Below, in pieces: positions 8,359 to 16,254 of a DNA stretch of 64,000 nt. Origin of the DNA: JALORV01 sp963791235 (GTDB lineage Bacteria; Pseudomonadota; Gammaproteobacteria; Burkholderiales; Burkholderiaceae_F); contig CAWBRW010000029.1 in NCBI GenBank assembly GCA_963791235.1, forward strand, positions 1,054,001 through 1,118,000, given 5' to 3'. The notes under the pieces are model-generated. The model ran no database searches. It had not been told where the DNA came from and worked only from the letters and a program-made list of their open reading frames with translations. The translations under genes and the position numbers were made by a program. Within the stretch, counting starts at the first letter, position 1. Every line of letters starts with the position of its first letter.

Positions 8359-9546
8359 CTAAGAGGCGATTGCTCCGCGTGGCCGATACCGCCCCCCCAC
8401 CAGCTCGAACCGGAAGAACCGGCACTCCAGTGCACCGTTGTAGAGCACTGGCTTGCGGGTCTCGGCCAGTCGCATCTGGCGCGGCAGCTGGCGGTCGGAA
8501 GTGAGGAACCAGGCGTGCCAGCCCGGGAAGGCCGCCTTGAGGCGATCGCCCACCTCGCCCATCATCTTCGGCACGCTAGCGGAGCGCGGTGCACTCTGCT
8601 CGCCGTACGGCGGGTTGGAGATGATCATGCCGTGTTCGGCCGGCGGCTCTGCCAGACGCGCATCGGCAGCCGTCAGCTGCAGTCGGCCGTCTGCAAGAAG
8701 CGTCCCGAGTCCCGCGAGCCCCGCGTTGATGCGCGCCTGCTCGATGACGCGGGTGGAGATGTCAGAGCCGGCGATCTTTATATCGACGGCGTCGTCCACG
8801 TCGCCTTGTGCTCGGCTCAGCAACCGGCGCCAGGCATGCCTGTCGAACGTCATCAGGCGTTCGAACGCGAATGATCGGTTCAGGCCAGGGGCGCGTCGGG
8901 TCGCGATCGAGGCCGCCTCGATGACGATCGTGCCGCTGCCGCAAAATGGGTCATAGAGCGGCACGTCGGGAGTCCAGCCGGACAGCGCCAGCAGGCCTGC
9001 GGCCAGGTTCTCCTTCAGCGGCGCCTCGCCCTTGTCGGCGCGCCACCCGCGCTTGAACAACGGTTCGCCCGACAGATCGATATAGAGCGTCACGGTGCGT
9101 TCGTCGAGGTACGCGAACACGCGCACATCCGGGTCCTGTCGGTCGATCGACGGCCTCTCGCCGGTCAGGACACGCAGGCGGTCGACGATGCCGTCCTTGA
9201 TGCGCAGCATCGCGAATTCCAGGCTGGTGAGTGGCGAGCGCGACGCGGTGACGTCCACGCGCAGCGTCTGCTGCGCCGACATCAGGTCCTGCCAGCGGAT
9301 CTCCTGGGTGGCGTCATACAGGTGCTGTTCGTTCGTGTAACCCCGGCGACCCACCTGCCAGAGGACCCGGCTGGCGATGCGCGAATGCAGGTTGGCGGCG
9401 TAACCGGTTTCCTGTGAACCGGCGAACGCCACGCCGCCGGTTTCGGCACGCACCGACTGGGCGGCAAGCGCATCCAGTTCGTCGGCGAGCGCCGACTCGA
9501 GGCCGCGCGGGCAGACCGCAAAGTAGTTGTGAAGACGGGAGGTCAC
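8359..9546 (-). CDS. rlmL: THUMP-domain class I methyltransferase, RlmL-type (23S rRNA guanine-N2)
   Basis: This 395-aa protein matches the N-terminal half of E. coli RlmL (YcbY) and stand-alone YpsC-type enzymes, which methylate 23S rRNA guanine N2 (G2445 in E. coli). The THUMP region spans about 45-155. The SAM-binding motif I is YDPFCGSGTIVIEA and the catalytic motif IV is SNPPYGE. The RlmK half is absent, as usual in this group. The start codon is GTG. It is the last gene of a minus-strand series that includes hemJ and proA. The target base is inferred from the family. Confidence 0.88.
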   Translation of the reverse strand: MTSRLHNYFAVCPRGLESALADELDALAAQSVRAETGGVAFAGSQETGYAANLHSRIASRVLWQVGRRGYTNEQHLYDATQEIRWQDLMSAQQTLRVDVTASRSPLTSLEFAMLRIKDGIVDRLRVLTGERPSIDRQDPDVRVFAYLDERTVTLYIDLSGEPLFKRGWRADKGEAPLKENLAAGLLALSGWTPDVPLYDPFCGSGTIVIEAASIATRRAPGLNRSFAFERLMTFDRHAWRRLLSRAQGDVDDAVDIKIAGSDISTRVIEQARINAGLAGLGTLLADGRLQLTAADARLAEPPAEHGMIISNPPYGEQSAPRSASVPKMMGEVGDRLKAAFPGWHAWFLTSDRQLPRQMRLAETRKPVLYNGALECRFFRFELVGGRYRPRGAIAS

Positions 9547-9582
9547 CGGCGCCGTATTAGTAGGGCGCCTCGGCGCCAGCGC

Positions 9583-10191
9583 TCAGGCGCGGGAAAGGGC
9601 CCGGTCGAGGAAATCCAAACGGTCCTGGCCCCAGAATAGTTCATCGTTAAACACGTAGGTCGGTGCGCCGAAGACGCCCCGTGAAATCGCTTCCTGCGAA
9701 TGCATCACGTAGCGCGCCGCCACTTCGGCCGCGCTGGCATGCGCGACCAGCGCCTGCGCGTCCAGGCCACGTGCCTGGGCGATCTCGAGCAAGGTATCGC
9801 GTGACGAGATGTCGCGATCCTCAGCCCACACCGCGCGCAGGCAGTCGCCAGCGATGTCCAGCGCGGAGTCGACGCCGTTGCGTTCCAGTACCGCGAGGAT
9901 CAAGGTAGCGGCAGCCTCGGCCGGGACTGGAAAGAATTTTGGCTCCAGTGTCAGCGGAACCCCGAGATAATCGCGCCAGCGCTTGAGTTCCATCATGCGG
10001 TAGGCGCGCCGCTGCGGGGGGCGGTCTTTCAAGGGCAGCCCACCGGACACGGGGAAGACCTTGCCCAGGTCCATCACGCGCAGGTTGACCTGCGCGCCAT
10101 GACGCCGGCAGATCTCGCGAAATCGCTCGTGTCCCAGGTAGGTGAACGGGGACACGGGTGTCATGTAGTAATAAACGTTGGCGGACATCAT
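9583..10191 (-). CDS. DsbA-like / 2-hydroxychromene-2-carboxylate isomerase family protein
   Basis: A 202-aa thioredoxin-fold protein of the kappa-GST / HCCA-isomerase group. The N-terminal MTPVSPFTYLGHERF motif carries the conserved Ser-Pro-Phe in place of a redox CxxC, and the C-terminal end GVFGAPTYVFNDELFWGQDR is the family signature. Characterised members isomerise glutathione-linked intermediates in naphthalene breakdown, but many relatives sit in non-catabolic settings like this one, between hemJ and an rRNA methyltransferase. Two ATGs in a row open the gene; either may be used. The substrate is unknown. Confidence 0.85.
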   Translation of the reverse strand: MMSANVYYYMTPVSPFTYLGHERFREICRRHGAQVNLRVMDLGKVFPVSGGLPLKDRPPQRRAYRMMELKRWRDYLGVPLTLEPKFFPVPAEAAATLILAVLERNGVDSALDIAGDCLRAVWAEDRDISSRDTLLEIAQARGLDAQALVAHASAAEVAARYVMHSQEAISRGVFGAPTYVFNDELFWGQDRLDFLDRALSRA

Positions 10192-10224
10192 CGATTCCGG
10201 TCGTTCGTTCCGCAGGCTATGCCT

Positions 10225-10650
10225 TCAGAACGGTTTGCCGACGGCGAGCGCAACGATCGCAAACAACGCCAGCACAGGCACTTCGTTGAACCAGCGAAAC
10301 CAGACGTGCGTGCGGGTATTGCTGCCCGCCACGAAGCGCTGGTACAGGATCGCACAGTACGCGTGGTAGGCGGCCAGTCCCAGCACCAGGACAAGCTTCA
10401 CGTGCATCCAGCCTCTGGATTTGCCGACTCCGTATCCACCCCACAACACCAGCCCGAAGATCACGGCGAGGACACCGAGCCCGGTCATGAACCGGAGCAG
10501 CTTGCGTGCCATGGTGAGCAGGCGCTCGCGCGTCGCGGCGTCCTGAACATCGGCCAGGTTGACGTAGATGCGCGGAAGGTAGAACAGTCCGGCAAACCAG
10601 CTGATGACGAACACCAGGTGCAGTGTCTTGAACCAGGTGTAGGGGGTCAT
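10225..10650 (-). CDS. hemJ: HemJ / CopD-family membrane protein (protoporphyrinogen oxidase-like)
   Basis: A 141-aa inner-membrane protein with four hydrophobic segments. Family hallmarks are KTLHLVFVISWFAGLFYLPR at the N-terminus, the WMHVK motif (conserved His and Lys) and NEVPVLALFAIVALAVGKPF at the end. HemJ oxidises protoporphyrinogen IX to protoporphyrin IX late in haem synthesis and binds haem through the conserved His. It follows proA by 25 bp on the same strand. I am fairly sure of HemJ over a copper-resistance CopD domain because of the length and the C-terminal signature. Confidence 0.85.
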   Translation of the reverse strand: MTPYTWFKTLHLVFVISWFAGLFYLPRIYVNLADVQDAATRERLLTMARKLLRFMTGLGVLAVIFGLVLWGGYGVGKSRGWMHVKLVLVLGLAAYHAYCAILYQRFVAGSNTRTHVWFRWFNEVPVLALFAIVALAVGKPF

Positions 10651-10675
10651 GCAGCAGGTGCGAGGCGGCCGGATC

Positions 10676-12025
10676 TCAACGGCGGATCTCGCCCTGGCCG
10701 AAAACGACGTACTTCAGCGACGTGAGCCCTTCGAGGCCGACGGGACCGCGCGCGTGCAGCTTGTCATTGCTGATGCCGATCTCGGCGCCCAGGCCGTACT
10801 CGAACCCGTCGGCAAAGCGCGTCGAGGCGTTCACCATGACGGAGGCGGAGTCCACCTCTCGCAGGAAGCGCATGGCCGCCGTGTAGTCCTCCGTGACGAT
10901 CGCATCGGTGTGCTTGCTGCCATAGGTGTTGATATGGCTGATGGCCGCGTCGAGCCCGGCCACGACCCGGATCGACAGGATCGGCGCGAGGTACTCGGTG
11001 CGCCAGTCTTCCTCGTGCGCCGGCTGGCACGCAACGCCGGCAGCGCCGAGCAGCTCCTGCACGATCGCGTCACCGCGCAGTTCAACGTCCTTGGCGGCAT
11101 AGATGCGGCCGAGTTCGGGCAGCACGCGCGCCGCGATCGGTGCCGCCACCAGCAGCGTTTCCATCGTGTTGCAGGTTCCGTAGCGCTGCGTCTTGGCGTT
11201 GTCGGCGATCCGCACCGCCTTGGCCGGGTCGGCAGCGGCATCGATGTAGACATGGCAGATGCCGTCGAGGTGCTTGATCATCGGCACCCGGCTCTCCTGC
11301 ATCAGCCGTTCGATCAGGCCCTTGCCGCCGCGCGGCACGATGATGTCGACGTAGTCAGGCATCTTCACCAGAAGGCCGACGGCATTCCGGTCGACCGTGT
11401 CGACGAGTTGCACCGCCTCAGCCGGCAATTCCGCCGCCGACAACGCTTCGCCGATCAGTCGGGCAAGCAGGCGGTTGCATTCGATCGCCTCGGAGCCCCC
11501 GCGCAGGATCGTTGCGTTGCCGCTCTTGATGCACAACGCTGCAGCGTCGATCGTCACGTTGGGTCGGCTCTCGTAGATGATGCCGATGACGCCGAGCGGC
11601 ACTCTCATTCTCCCGACGCGGATGCCGCTGGGCTGCGGACGCACGTCACTGATCTCGCCGATCGGGTCCGGGAGTTGCGCCACCTGCTCGACGCCGGCGG
11701 CCATCTGTTCCACCGTGGCTGCGCTGAGCGTGAGGCGGTCGACCATCGCCGCCGTCAGCCCGTTCGCTTGCGCGCGGGCCACATCACGCGCGTTCGACGC
11801 GAGCACGGCATCGCATTCTTCGCGCAGTCGCCGCGCCAGATGGGCGAGGGCGGTGTTGCGCTGGGCGGTGCCGCTGGCGGCCATCGTTGCCGACACCGCG
11901 CGCGCCGTGCGGCCTACATGCTGCATGTAGGCCGCAAGGTCGCCGCCGAACGCCGACTGCACGCGATCTTGCGTGGGTAGCGGGCTGCTGCGCGAGGCGA
12001 GGCGGTTGTCGGTGGGAGCGTTCAC
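10676..12025 (-). CDS. proA: Gamma-glutamyl phosphate reductase
   Basis: Second enzyme of proline synthesis: NADPH-dependent reduction of gamma-glutamyl phosphate to glutamate semialdehyde in the cytoplasm. It is a member of the aldehyde dehydrogenase superfamily with the catalytic Cys285 in GTCNTMETL and the substrate/cofactor motifs IYESRPNVT and ILRGGSEA. The 449-aa reading starts at GTG and has about 30 residues before the usual family start region (AAYMQHVGR), so the true start may be a downstream GTG. It lies 12 bp after holA in the leuS-lptE-holA-proA operon. Confidence 0.95.
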   Translation of the reverse strand: MNAPTDNRLASRSSPLPTQDRVQSAFGGDLAAYMQHVGRTARAVSATMAASGTAQRNTALAHLARRLREECDAVLASNARDVARAQANGLTAAMVDRLTLSAATVEQMAAGVEQVAQLPDPIGEISDVRPQPSGIRVGRMRVPLGVIGIIYESRPNVTIDAAALCIKSGNATILRGGSEAIECNRLLARLIGEALSAAELPAEAVQLVDTVDRNAVGLLVKMPDYVDIIVPRGGKGLIERLMQESRVPMIKHLDGICHVYIDAAADPAKAVRIADNAKTQRYGTCNTMETLLVAAPIAARVLPELGRIYAAKDVELRGDAIVQELLGAAGVACQPAHEEDWRTEYLAPILSIRVVAGLDAAISHINTYGSKHTDAIVTEDYTAAMRFLREVDSASVMVNASTRFADGFEYGLGAEIGISNDKLHARGPVGLEGLTSLKYVVFGQGEIRR

Positions 12026-12037
12026 GTGAGGTCTGGA

Positions 12038-13066
12038 CTAGTGCGCGATATCGAGCGCAAGATCGGTCAATTCTAGCCAAGGGTCGCTGTCGGCCTGGCG
12101 CGCGCGGAGGCCCTTGGCAAGGCGATCAACACCGGCGACGCGCGCCAGCGCGCGTTCGATGCGGTCCGTTTCCACTCGCCCGATCGCCCGTTCGAACAGC
12201 CGGTCGCGGGGACTCCATACGCGGTTCTCGCGTGCGGCCATCGAAAACGGACGGCCGGCATCCACCTGCGCCTTTACGCGGTTCAGCGTCCGCAGCTCCT
12301 CGGAAATCGCCCAGACCACCAGCGGAATCGCCTCGCCCTCGGCGCGTAGGCCGGACATCGTCTTCGCCACGCGTGCCGCATCGCCGCCGATCATGGCCGC
12401 CTGCAACTGGAAGATGTCGTAGCGCGCGACGTTGAGCACGGCGTCACGCACCTGATCGACCGTCAGCTCGCCGACCGGGTACAGCAGGGCGAGCTTCGCG
12501 ATCTCCTGGTGCGCCGCCAGCAGGTTGCCTTCGACCCGCTCGGCAATGAACTCCAGCGCATCGGTCGAAGCGCGCTGCTGTTGCCGCCCCAGTCGCTGGC
12601 CGATCCACTGCGACAGCCGCGCGCGATCCACCGCATCGATGTCGACCCAGATACCGGCGTGGGCGAGTGCACTGGCCCAGCGCGTCTCGCGAGTCTTGCG
12701 ATCGAGCCGCGGCAGGCTGAGCAGCACGAGGCTGTCCTCCGGTGGCGACTGCGACAGCCCTTCCAGGGCGGCTGCGCCAGCGACGCCGGGCTTGCCGGTC
12801 GGCAGCCGCACGTCGACGATGCGGCGCTCGGCAAACAGCGACATGCCTTGCGTGGCCTGCGCCAGTCGCGACCAGTCGAAGCGCGCATCGGTGTTCAGCA
12901 CTTCGCGTTCGCTGTAGCCGAGGCTGCGCGCCGTGCTCCGGATCGCGTCCTGCGCCTCGAGCGCAAGCAGGGCCTCGTCACTGCTCACCGTGATCAACGG
13001 CGGCATCGCCCGGTCGCGCTCGGCCCGTGCAAGCAGTGCAGGCAGGCCATCACCCTTCGTTTGCAT
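12038..13066 (-). CDS. holA: DNA polymerase III subunit delta
   Basis: The delta subunit of the clamp loader, which opens the beta sliding clamp. At 342 aa it has the normal HolA size. Recognisable parts are TVSSDEALLALEAQDAIR, the FAERRIVDVRLP strand and the C-terminal ARYDIFQLQAAMIGGD region. I chose the ATG at 13066, four bases after the lptE stop, over an upstream TTG that would overlap lptE. The order lptE-holA is conserved across beta- and gammaproteobacteria. Confidence 0.93.
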   Translation of the reverse strand: MQTKGDGLPALLARAERDRAMPPLITVSSDEALLALEAQDAIRSTARSLGYSEREVLNTDARFDWSRLAQATQGMSLFAERRIVDVRLPTGKPGVAGAAALEGLSQSPPEDSLVLLSLPRLDRKTRETRWASALAHAGIWVDIDAVDRARLSQWIGQRLGRQQQRASTDALEFIAERVEGNLLAAHQEIAKLALLYPVGELTVDQVRDAVLNVARYDIFQLQAAMIGGDAARVAKTMSGLRAEGEAIPLVVWAISEELRTLNRVKAQVDAGRPFSMAARENRVWSPRDRLFERAIGRVETDRIERALARVAGVDRLAKGLRARQADSDPWLELTDLALDIAH

Positions 13067-13070
13067 GGGA

Positions 13071-13562
13071 TCAGCCGGTTTCGGTCCGTATGCCGGCAAG
13101 GCGGTTCACCATCTGTCGCACCAGGTCGCTCTGCATGTCGCGATACAGCATCCCTTCCTCGGATTCCTTCGCCAGGAGGTCCGACTCGTTGAACGTGATG
13201 TCGCGACGCGCGATGAGATCGGTCGGCTCGATCAGTTCGAGCGAATCCTTGTCGAGCACCCGGAAGCGGATACGCAGTCGCAACTGGTATTCGGTGGCAC
13301 GGCCCTGCGCGTTGATCGCGAGCACCTCACGTTCGCGGTTCTCGCCCAGCAGTTCGAAGATAGCCTGCGCTTCCTTGCGGTCCGTGACGATCTGGACATT
13401 CGTCGACGAGCGCAGCAGCCGCGACATGTCGGCGCCGATCGCCGAGTTCACCGGCAGTGCCAGGTAGATCGTGTCGACCGGAAGGTTTTGCGTGCCGCGC
13501 AGCCGGAACCCGCATGCCGCCAGCGGCAGGCCCGCAACCGCGAGGAGCAGGCGGCGACGCAT
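13071..13562 (-). CDS. lptE: LPS-assembly lipoprotein LptE
   Basis: Outer-membrane lipoprotein that plugs the LptD barrel and helps place lipopolysaccharide on the cell surface. The signal peptide ends in the lipobox LAAC, followed by GFRLRGTQNLP, the classic LptE start. About 163 aa. The ATG overlaps the leuS stop codon (TGATG), so translation is coupled. A GTG one codon upstream is also possible. Confidence 0.93.
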   Translation of the reverse strand: MRRRLLLAVAGLPLAACGFRLRGTQNLPVDTIYLALPVNSAIGADMSRLLRSSTNVQIVTDRKEAQAIFELLGENREREVLAINAQGRATEYQLRLRIRFRVLDKDSLELIEPTDLIARRDITFNESDLLAKESEEGMLYRDMQSDLVRQMVNRLAGIRTETG

Positions 13563-16192
13563 CACACCACCACGTTGACCAGCTTGCCCGGCACCACGAC
13601 GATGCGTTTGACAGCCTGGCCGGCGACGAACTTCTGCACGTTGGCATCGCTGATGGCGGCCTTCTCGATCGTTCCCTTATCAGCTGCGGCCGGCACGCGG
13701 ATCGACGCGCGCAGCTTGCCGTTGACCTGCACTACGAGTTCGATCTCATCCTGCTGGAGTGCCGCCGGATCGGGTTGTGGCCACGGGGCGTCGATGATCT
13801 CGCTCGCGGTCTGCCGGGCGTAGCCGAGTTCGTTCCACAGCGCGTGCGTGATGTGCGGCGCGATCGGGTAGAGCGCACGCAGCAGGATGCCAACGCTCTC
13901 CTGCAGCACCGACGTCTCCGCAGATGACGTGCCGAGCCTGGCATCTTCCAGCGCGTTCAGCATCTTCATCGCCGCCGACACGACAGTGTTGTATTGCAGG
14001 CGCGCGTAGTCGAAGTCCGCCTGCTTCAGGTTGGCGTGGATGTCACGTCGCAACGCCTTGGCGGCCGGCGGCAGCGTGGCGGCGTTAAGCGGGACGGGCG
14101 ACTTGAACGCATCCTGCCGCTCGCTGCAGAAGTTCCACAGGCGACGCAGGAAACGGTAGGTGCCTTCGGCGCCGGAGTTGCTCCAGGCGGCGCTCTGGTC
14201 CGGCGGGCCGGCGAACATGACGAAGGCGCGGGCGGTATCGGCGCCGAACTTGCCGATGATGTCGCGCGGCTCGACGACGTTGTTCTTGCTCTTCGACATC
14301 TTCTCGGTGCCGCCGTAGGCGACCGGCTGGCCGTCCTCGCGCGCGTTGACCTTGACCGGGCGGCCCTTGTCGTCGTACTCGATGTCGATCTCGGCCGGGT
14401 AGAACCAGCGCTTCTTGCCGCTCGTGTCCTCGCGGTAATAGCAGTCGTGCGTCAGCATGCCCTGCGTGAAGAGGCGCTTGAACGGCTCGTCAAATTTCAC
14501 CAGTCCCAGGTCACGCATCACCTTGGTCCAGAAGCGCGCGTACAGCAGGTGCAGCACTGCGTGCTCGATGCCGCCGATGTACTGGTCCATCGGCATCCAG
14601 TAGTCGTTGCGCGCATCGACCATCGCGTCTGCGCTGTCCGGCGAGCAGTAGCGCATGTAGTACCAGGACGAGTCGACGAACGTATCCATCGTGTCGGTCT
14701 CGCGCCGCGCGGGTCTGCCGCAGGCGGGGCACGAACACTTCAGGAACGGTTCGTACTTGGACAGCGGACTGCCGCTGCCGTCCGGGATCAGGCCTTCGGG
14801 TAGCACGACCGGCAGGTCCTTCTCCGGCACCGGTACCGCGCCGCAGGACTCGCAGTGGATGATCGGGATCGGCGTCCCCCAGTAGCGTTGGCGCGAGATG
14901 CCCCAGTCGCGTAGCCGGTACTGCACCTGCTTTTCGCCAAGGCCCTTGGCCTTCAGGTCGGCGGCGATCGCGTCGGTGGCTGCGTTGTAGTCGAGACCGT
15001 CGTACTTACCTGAATTCACGCAGGTGCCACGTTGCTTGTCGGCGTACCACTCCTGCCAGCCCTCAAGCAGGAACACCTCGCCCGCCACGCCGATGACCTG
15101 CTTGATGGGAAGTCCGTACTTCTTGGCGAACGCGAAGTCGCGCTCGTCGTGCGCCGGCACACCCATCACCGCGCCTTCGCCGTAGCCCATCAGCACGTAG
15201 TTGCCGATCCACACCGGCACGGCGACGCCGGTCAGCGGGTGCGTCACCGAAAAGCCGGTCGCCACACCCTTCTTCTCCATCGTCGCGAGTTCGGCCTCGG
15301 CGAAACTGCCCTTCTTGCATTCCTCGATGAAGGCTGTGATGTTCGGCCGGCCCTGAGCCAGTCGCGTCGCCAGCGGATGCTCGGCCGCGATGGCCATGAA
15401 GGTCACGCCCATGATCGTGTCGGCGCGCGTCGTGAACACGCGCAGCAGCTTCTTCGCGCCGTCCAGTTCGTACGGGAAACCGAAGTTGACGCCGATGCTC
15501 TTGCCGATCCAGTTCTCCTGCATCGCCTTGACCTGCGGCGGCCACTCGAGCTGCTCGAGATCGGTGAGCAGTTCCTCGGCGTACTGAGTGATGCCGAGGT
15601 AGTAGCCGGGAATCTCGCGCTTCTCAATGATCGCGTTGGAGCGCCAGCCACGGCCGTCGACCACCTGCTCATTGGCGAGCACGGTCTGGTCCACCGGGTC
15701 CCAGTTGACGACCTGCGTCTTGCGGTAGGCGATGCCCTTTTCGAGCATCCTGAGGAACATCCACTGGTTCCACTTGTAGTAGTCGGGCGTGCAGGTGGCG
15801 AGCTCGCGCGACCAGTCGAAGGCGAGGCCGAGCGGCTGCATCTGTGCCTTCATCTCGGCGATGTTGCCGTAGGTCCACTCGGCCGGTGCCACCTTCTTGT
15901 CGATCGCCGCGTTCTCCGCCGGCAGGCCAAAGGCATCCCAGCCCATCGGCGTCATCACGTTGTACCCGCGCATCCGCAGGATGCGGTACATCACGTCGTT
16001 CAGCGTGTAGTTGCGCACGTGGCCCATGTGCAGCTTGCCGCTTGGGTAGGGCAGCATCGAACACACGTAAAACTTGGGCTTGGGTTGCCCCTGCGCATCG
16101 TTGACGTGCTCGACCGCGCGATATGCCTGGCTGCCCTCCCAGTGGGCTTGTGCTGCCGCCTCCACCGCCTGCGGGTCGTACTTCGGTTCCAT
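13562..16192 (-). CDS. leuS: Leucyl-tRNA synthetase
   Basis: Class I aminoacyl-tRNA synthetase charging tRNA-Leu. At 876 aa it is full length. The HIGH motif reads HMGH (about residue 53) in PYPSGKLHMGHVRNYT and the KMSKS loop is near residue 631 (EKMSKSKNN). The CP1 editing domain is present between them, with the MGVPAHDERDFAFA editing-site segment, as is a zinc-type Cys cluster (CESC, CSCPAC). It is divergent from uvrD, 62 bp away, and heads the lptE-holA-proA operon. Confidence 0.98.
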   Translation of the reverse strand: MEPKYDPQAVEAAAQAHWEGSQAYRAVEHVNDAQGQPKPKFYVCSMLPYPSGKLHMGHVRNYTLNDVMYRILRMRGYNVMTPMGWDAFGLPAENAAIDKKVAPAEWTYGNIAEMKAQMQPLGLAFDWSRELATCTPDYYKWNQWMFLRMLEKGIAYRKTQVVNWDPVDQTVLANEQVVDGRGWRSNAIIEKREIPGYYLGITQYAEELLTDLEQLEWPPQVKAMQENWIGKSIGVNFGFPYELDGAKKLLRVFTTRADTIMGVTFMAIAAEHPLATRLAQGRPNITAFIEECKKGSFAEAELATMEKKGVATGFSVTHPLTGVAVPVWIGNYVLMGYGEGAVMGVPAHDERDFAFAKKYGLPIKQVIGVAGEVFLLEGWQEWYADKQRGTCVNSGKYDGLDYNAATDAIAADLKAKGLGEKQVQYRLRDWGISRQRYWGTPIPIIHCESCGAVPVPEKDLPVVLPEGLIPDGSGSPLSKYEPFLKCSCPACGRPARRETDTMDTFVDSSWYYMRYCSPDSADAMVDARNDYWMPMDQYIGGIEHAVLHLLYARFWTKVMRDLGLVKFDEPFKRLFTQGMLTHDCYYREDTSGKKRWFYPAEIDIEYDDKGRPVKVNAREDGQPVAYGGTEKMSKSKNNVVEPRDIIGKFGADTARAFVMFAGPPDQSAAWSNSGAEGTYRFLRRLWNFCSERQDAFKSPVPLNAATLPPAAKALRRDIHANLKQADFDYARLQYNTVVSAAMKMLNALEDARLGTSSAETSVLQESVGILLRALYPIAPHITHALWNELGYARQTASEIIDAPWPQPDPAALQQDEIELVVQVNGKLRASIRVPAAADKGTIEKAAISDANVQKFVAGQAVKRIVVVPGKLVNVVV

Positions 16193-16254
16193 CGCACGTC
16201 TAAGTGTTTGATTCGAGGGATCGATTATAGGGGCCGCTACACTCCCGACCGCTC

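Noticed and set aside
10649..11980. Long plus-strand ORF opposite proA (443 codons)
   Set aside because: It is a shadow of proA caused by high GC at third positions: rich in Arg, His and Asp with no family pattern. The same applies to the frames opposite polA (22372-23718), leuS (15032-16258), uvrD (16603-17703), dctP (49354-50457) and the HyfB-like gene (32730-33875).
13067..13099. TTG start for holA giving 353 aa
   Set aside because: It would overlap lptE by 29 bases, while an ATG lies four bases after the lptE stop.
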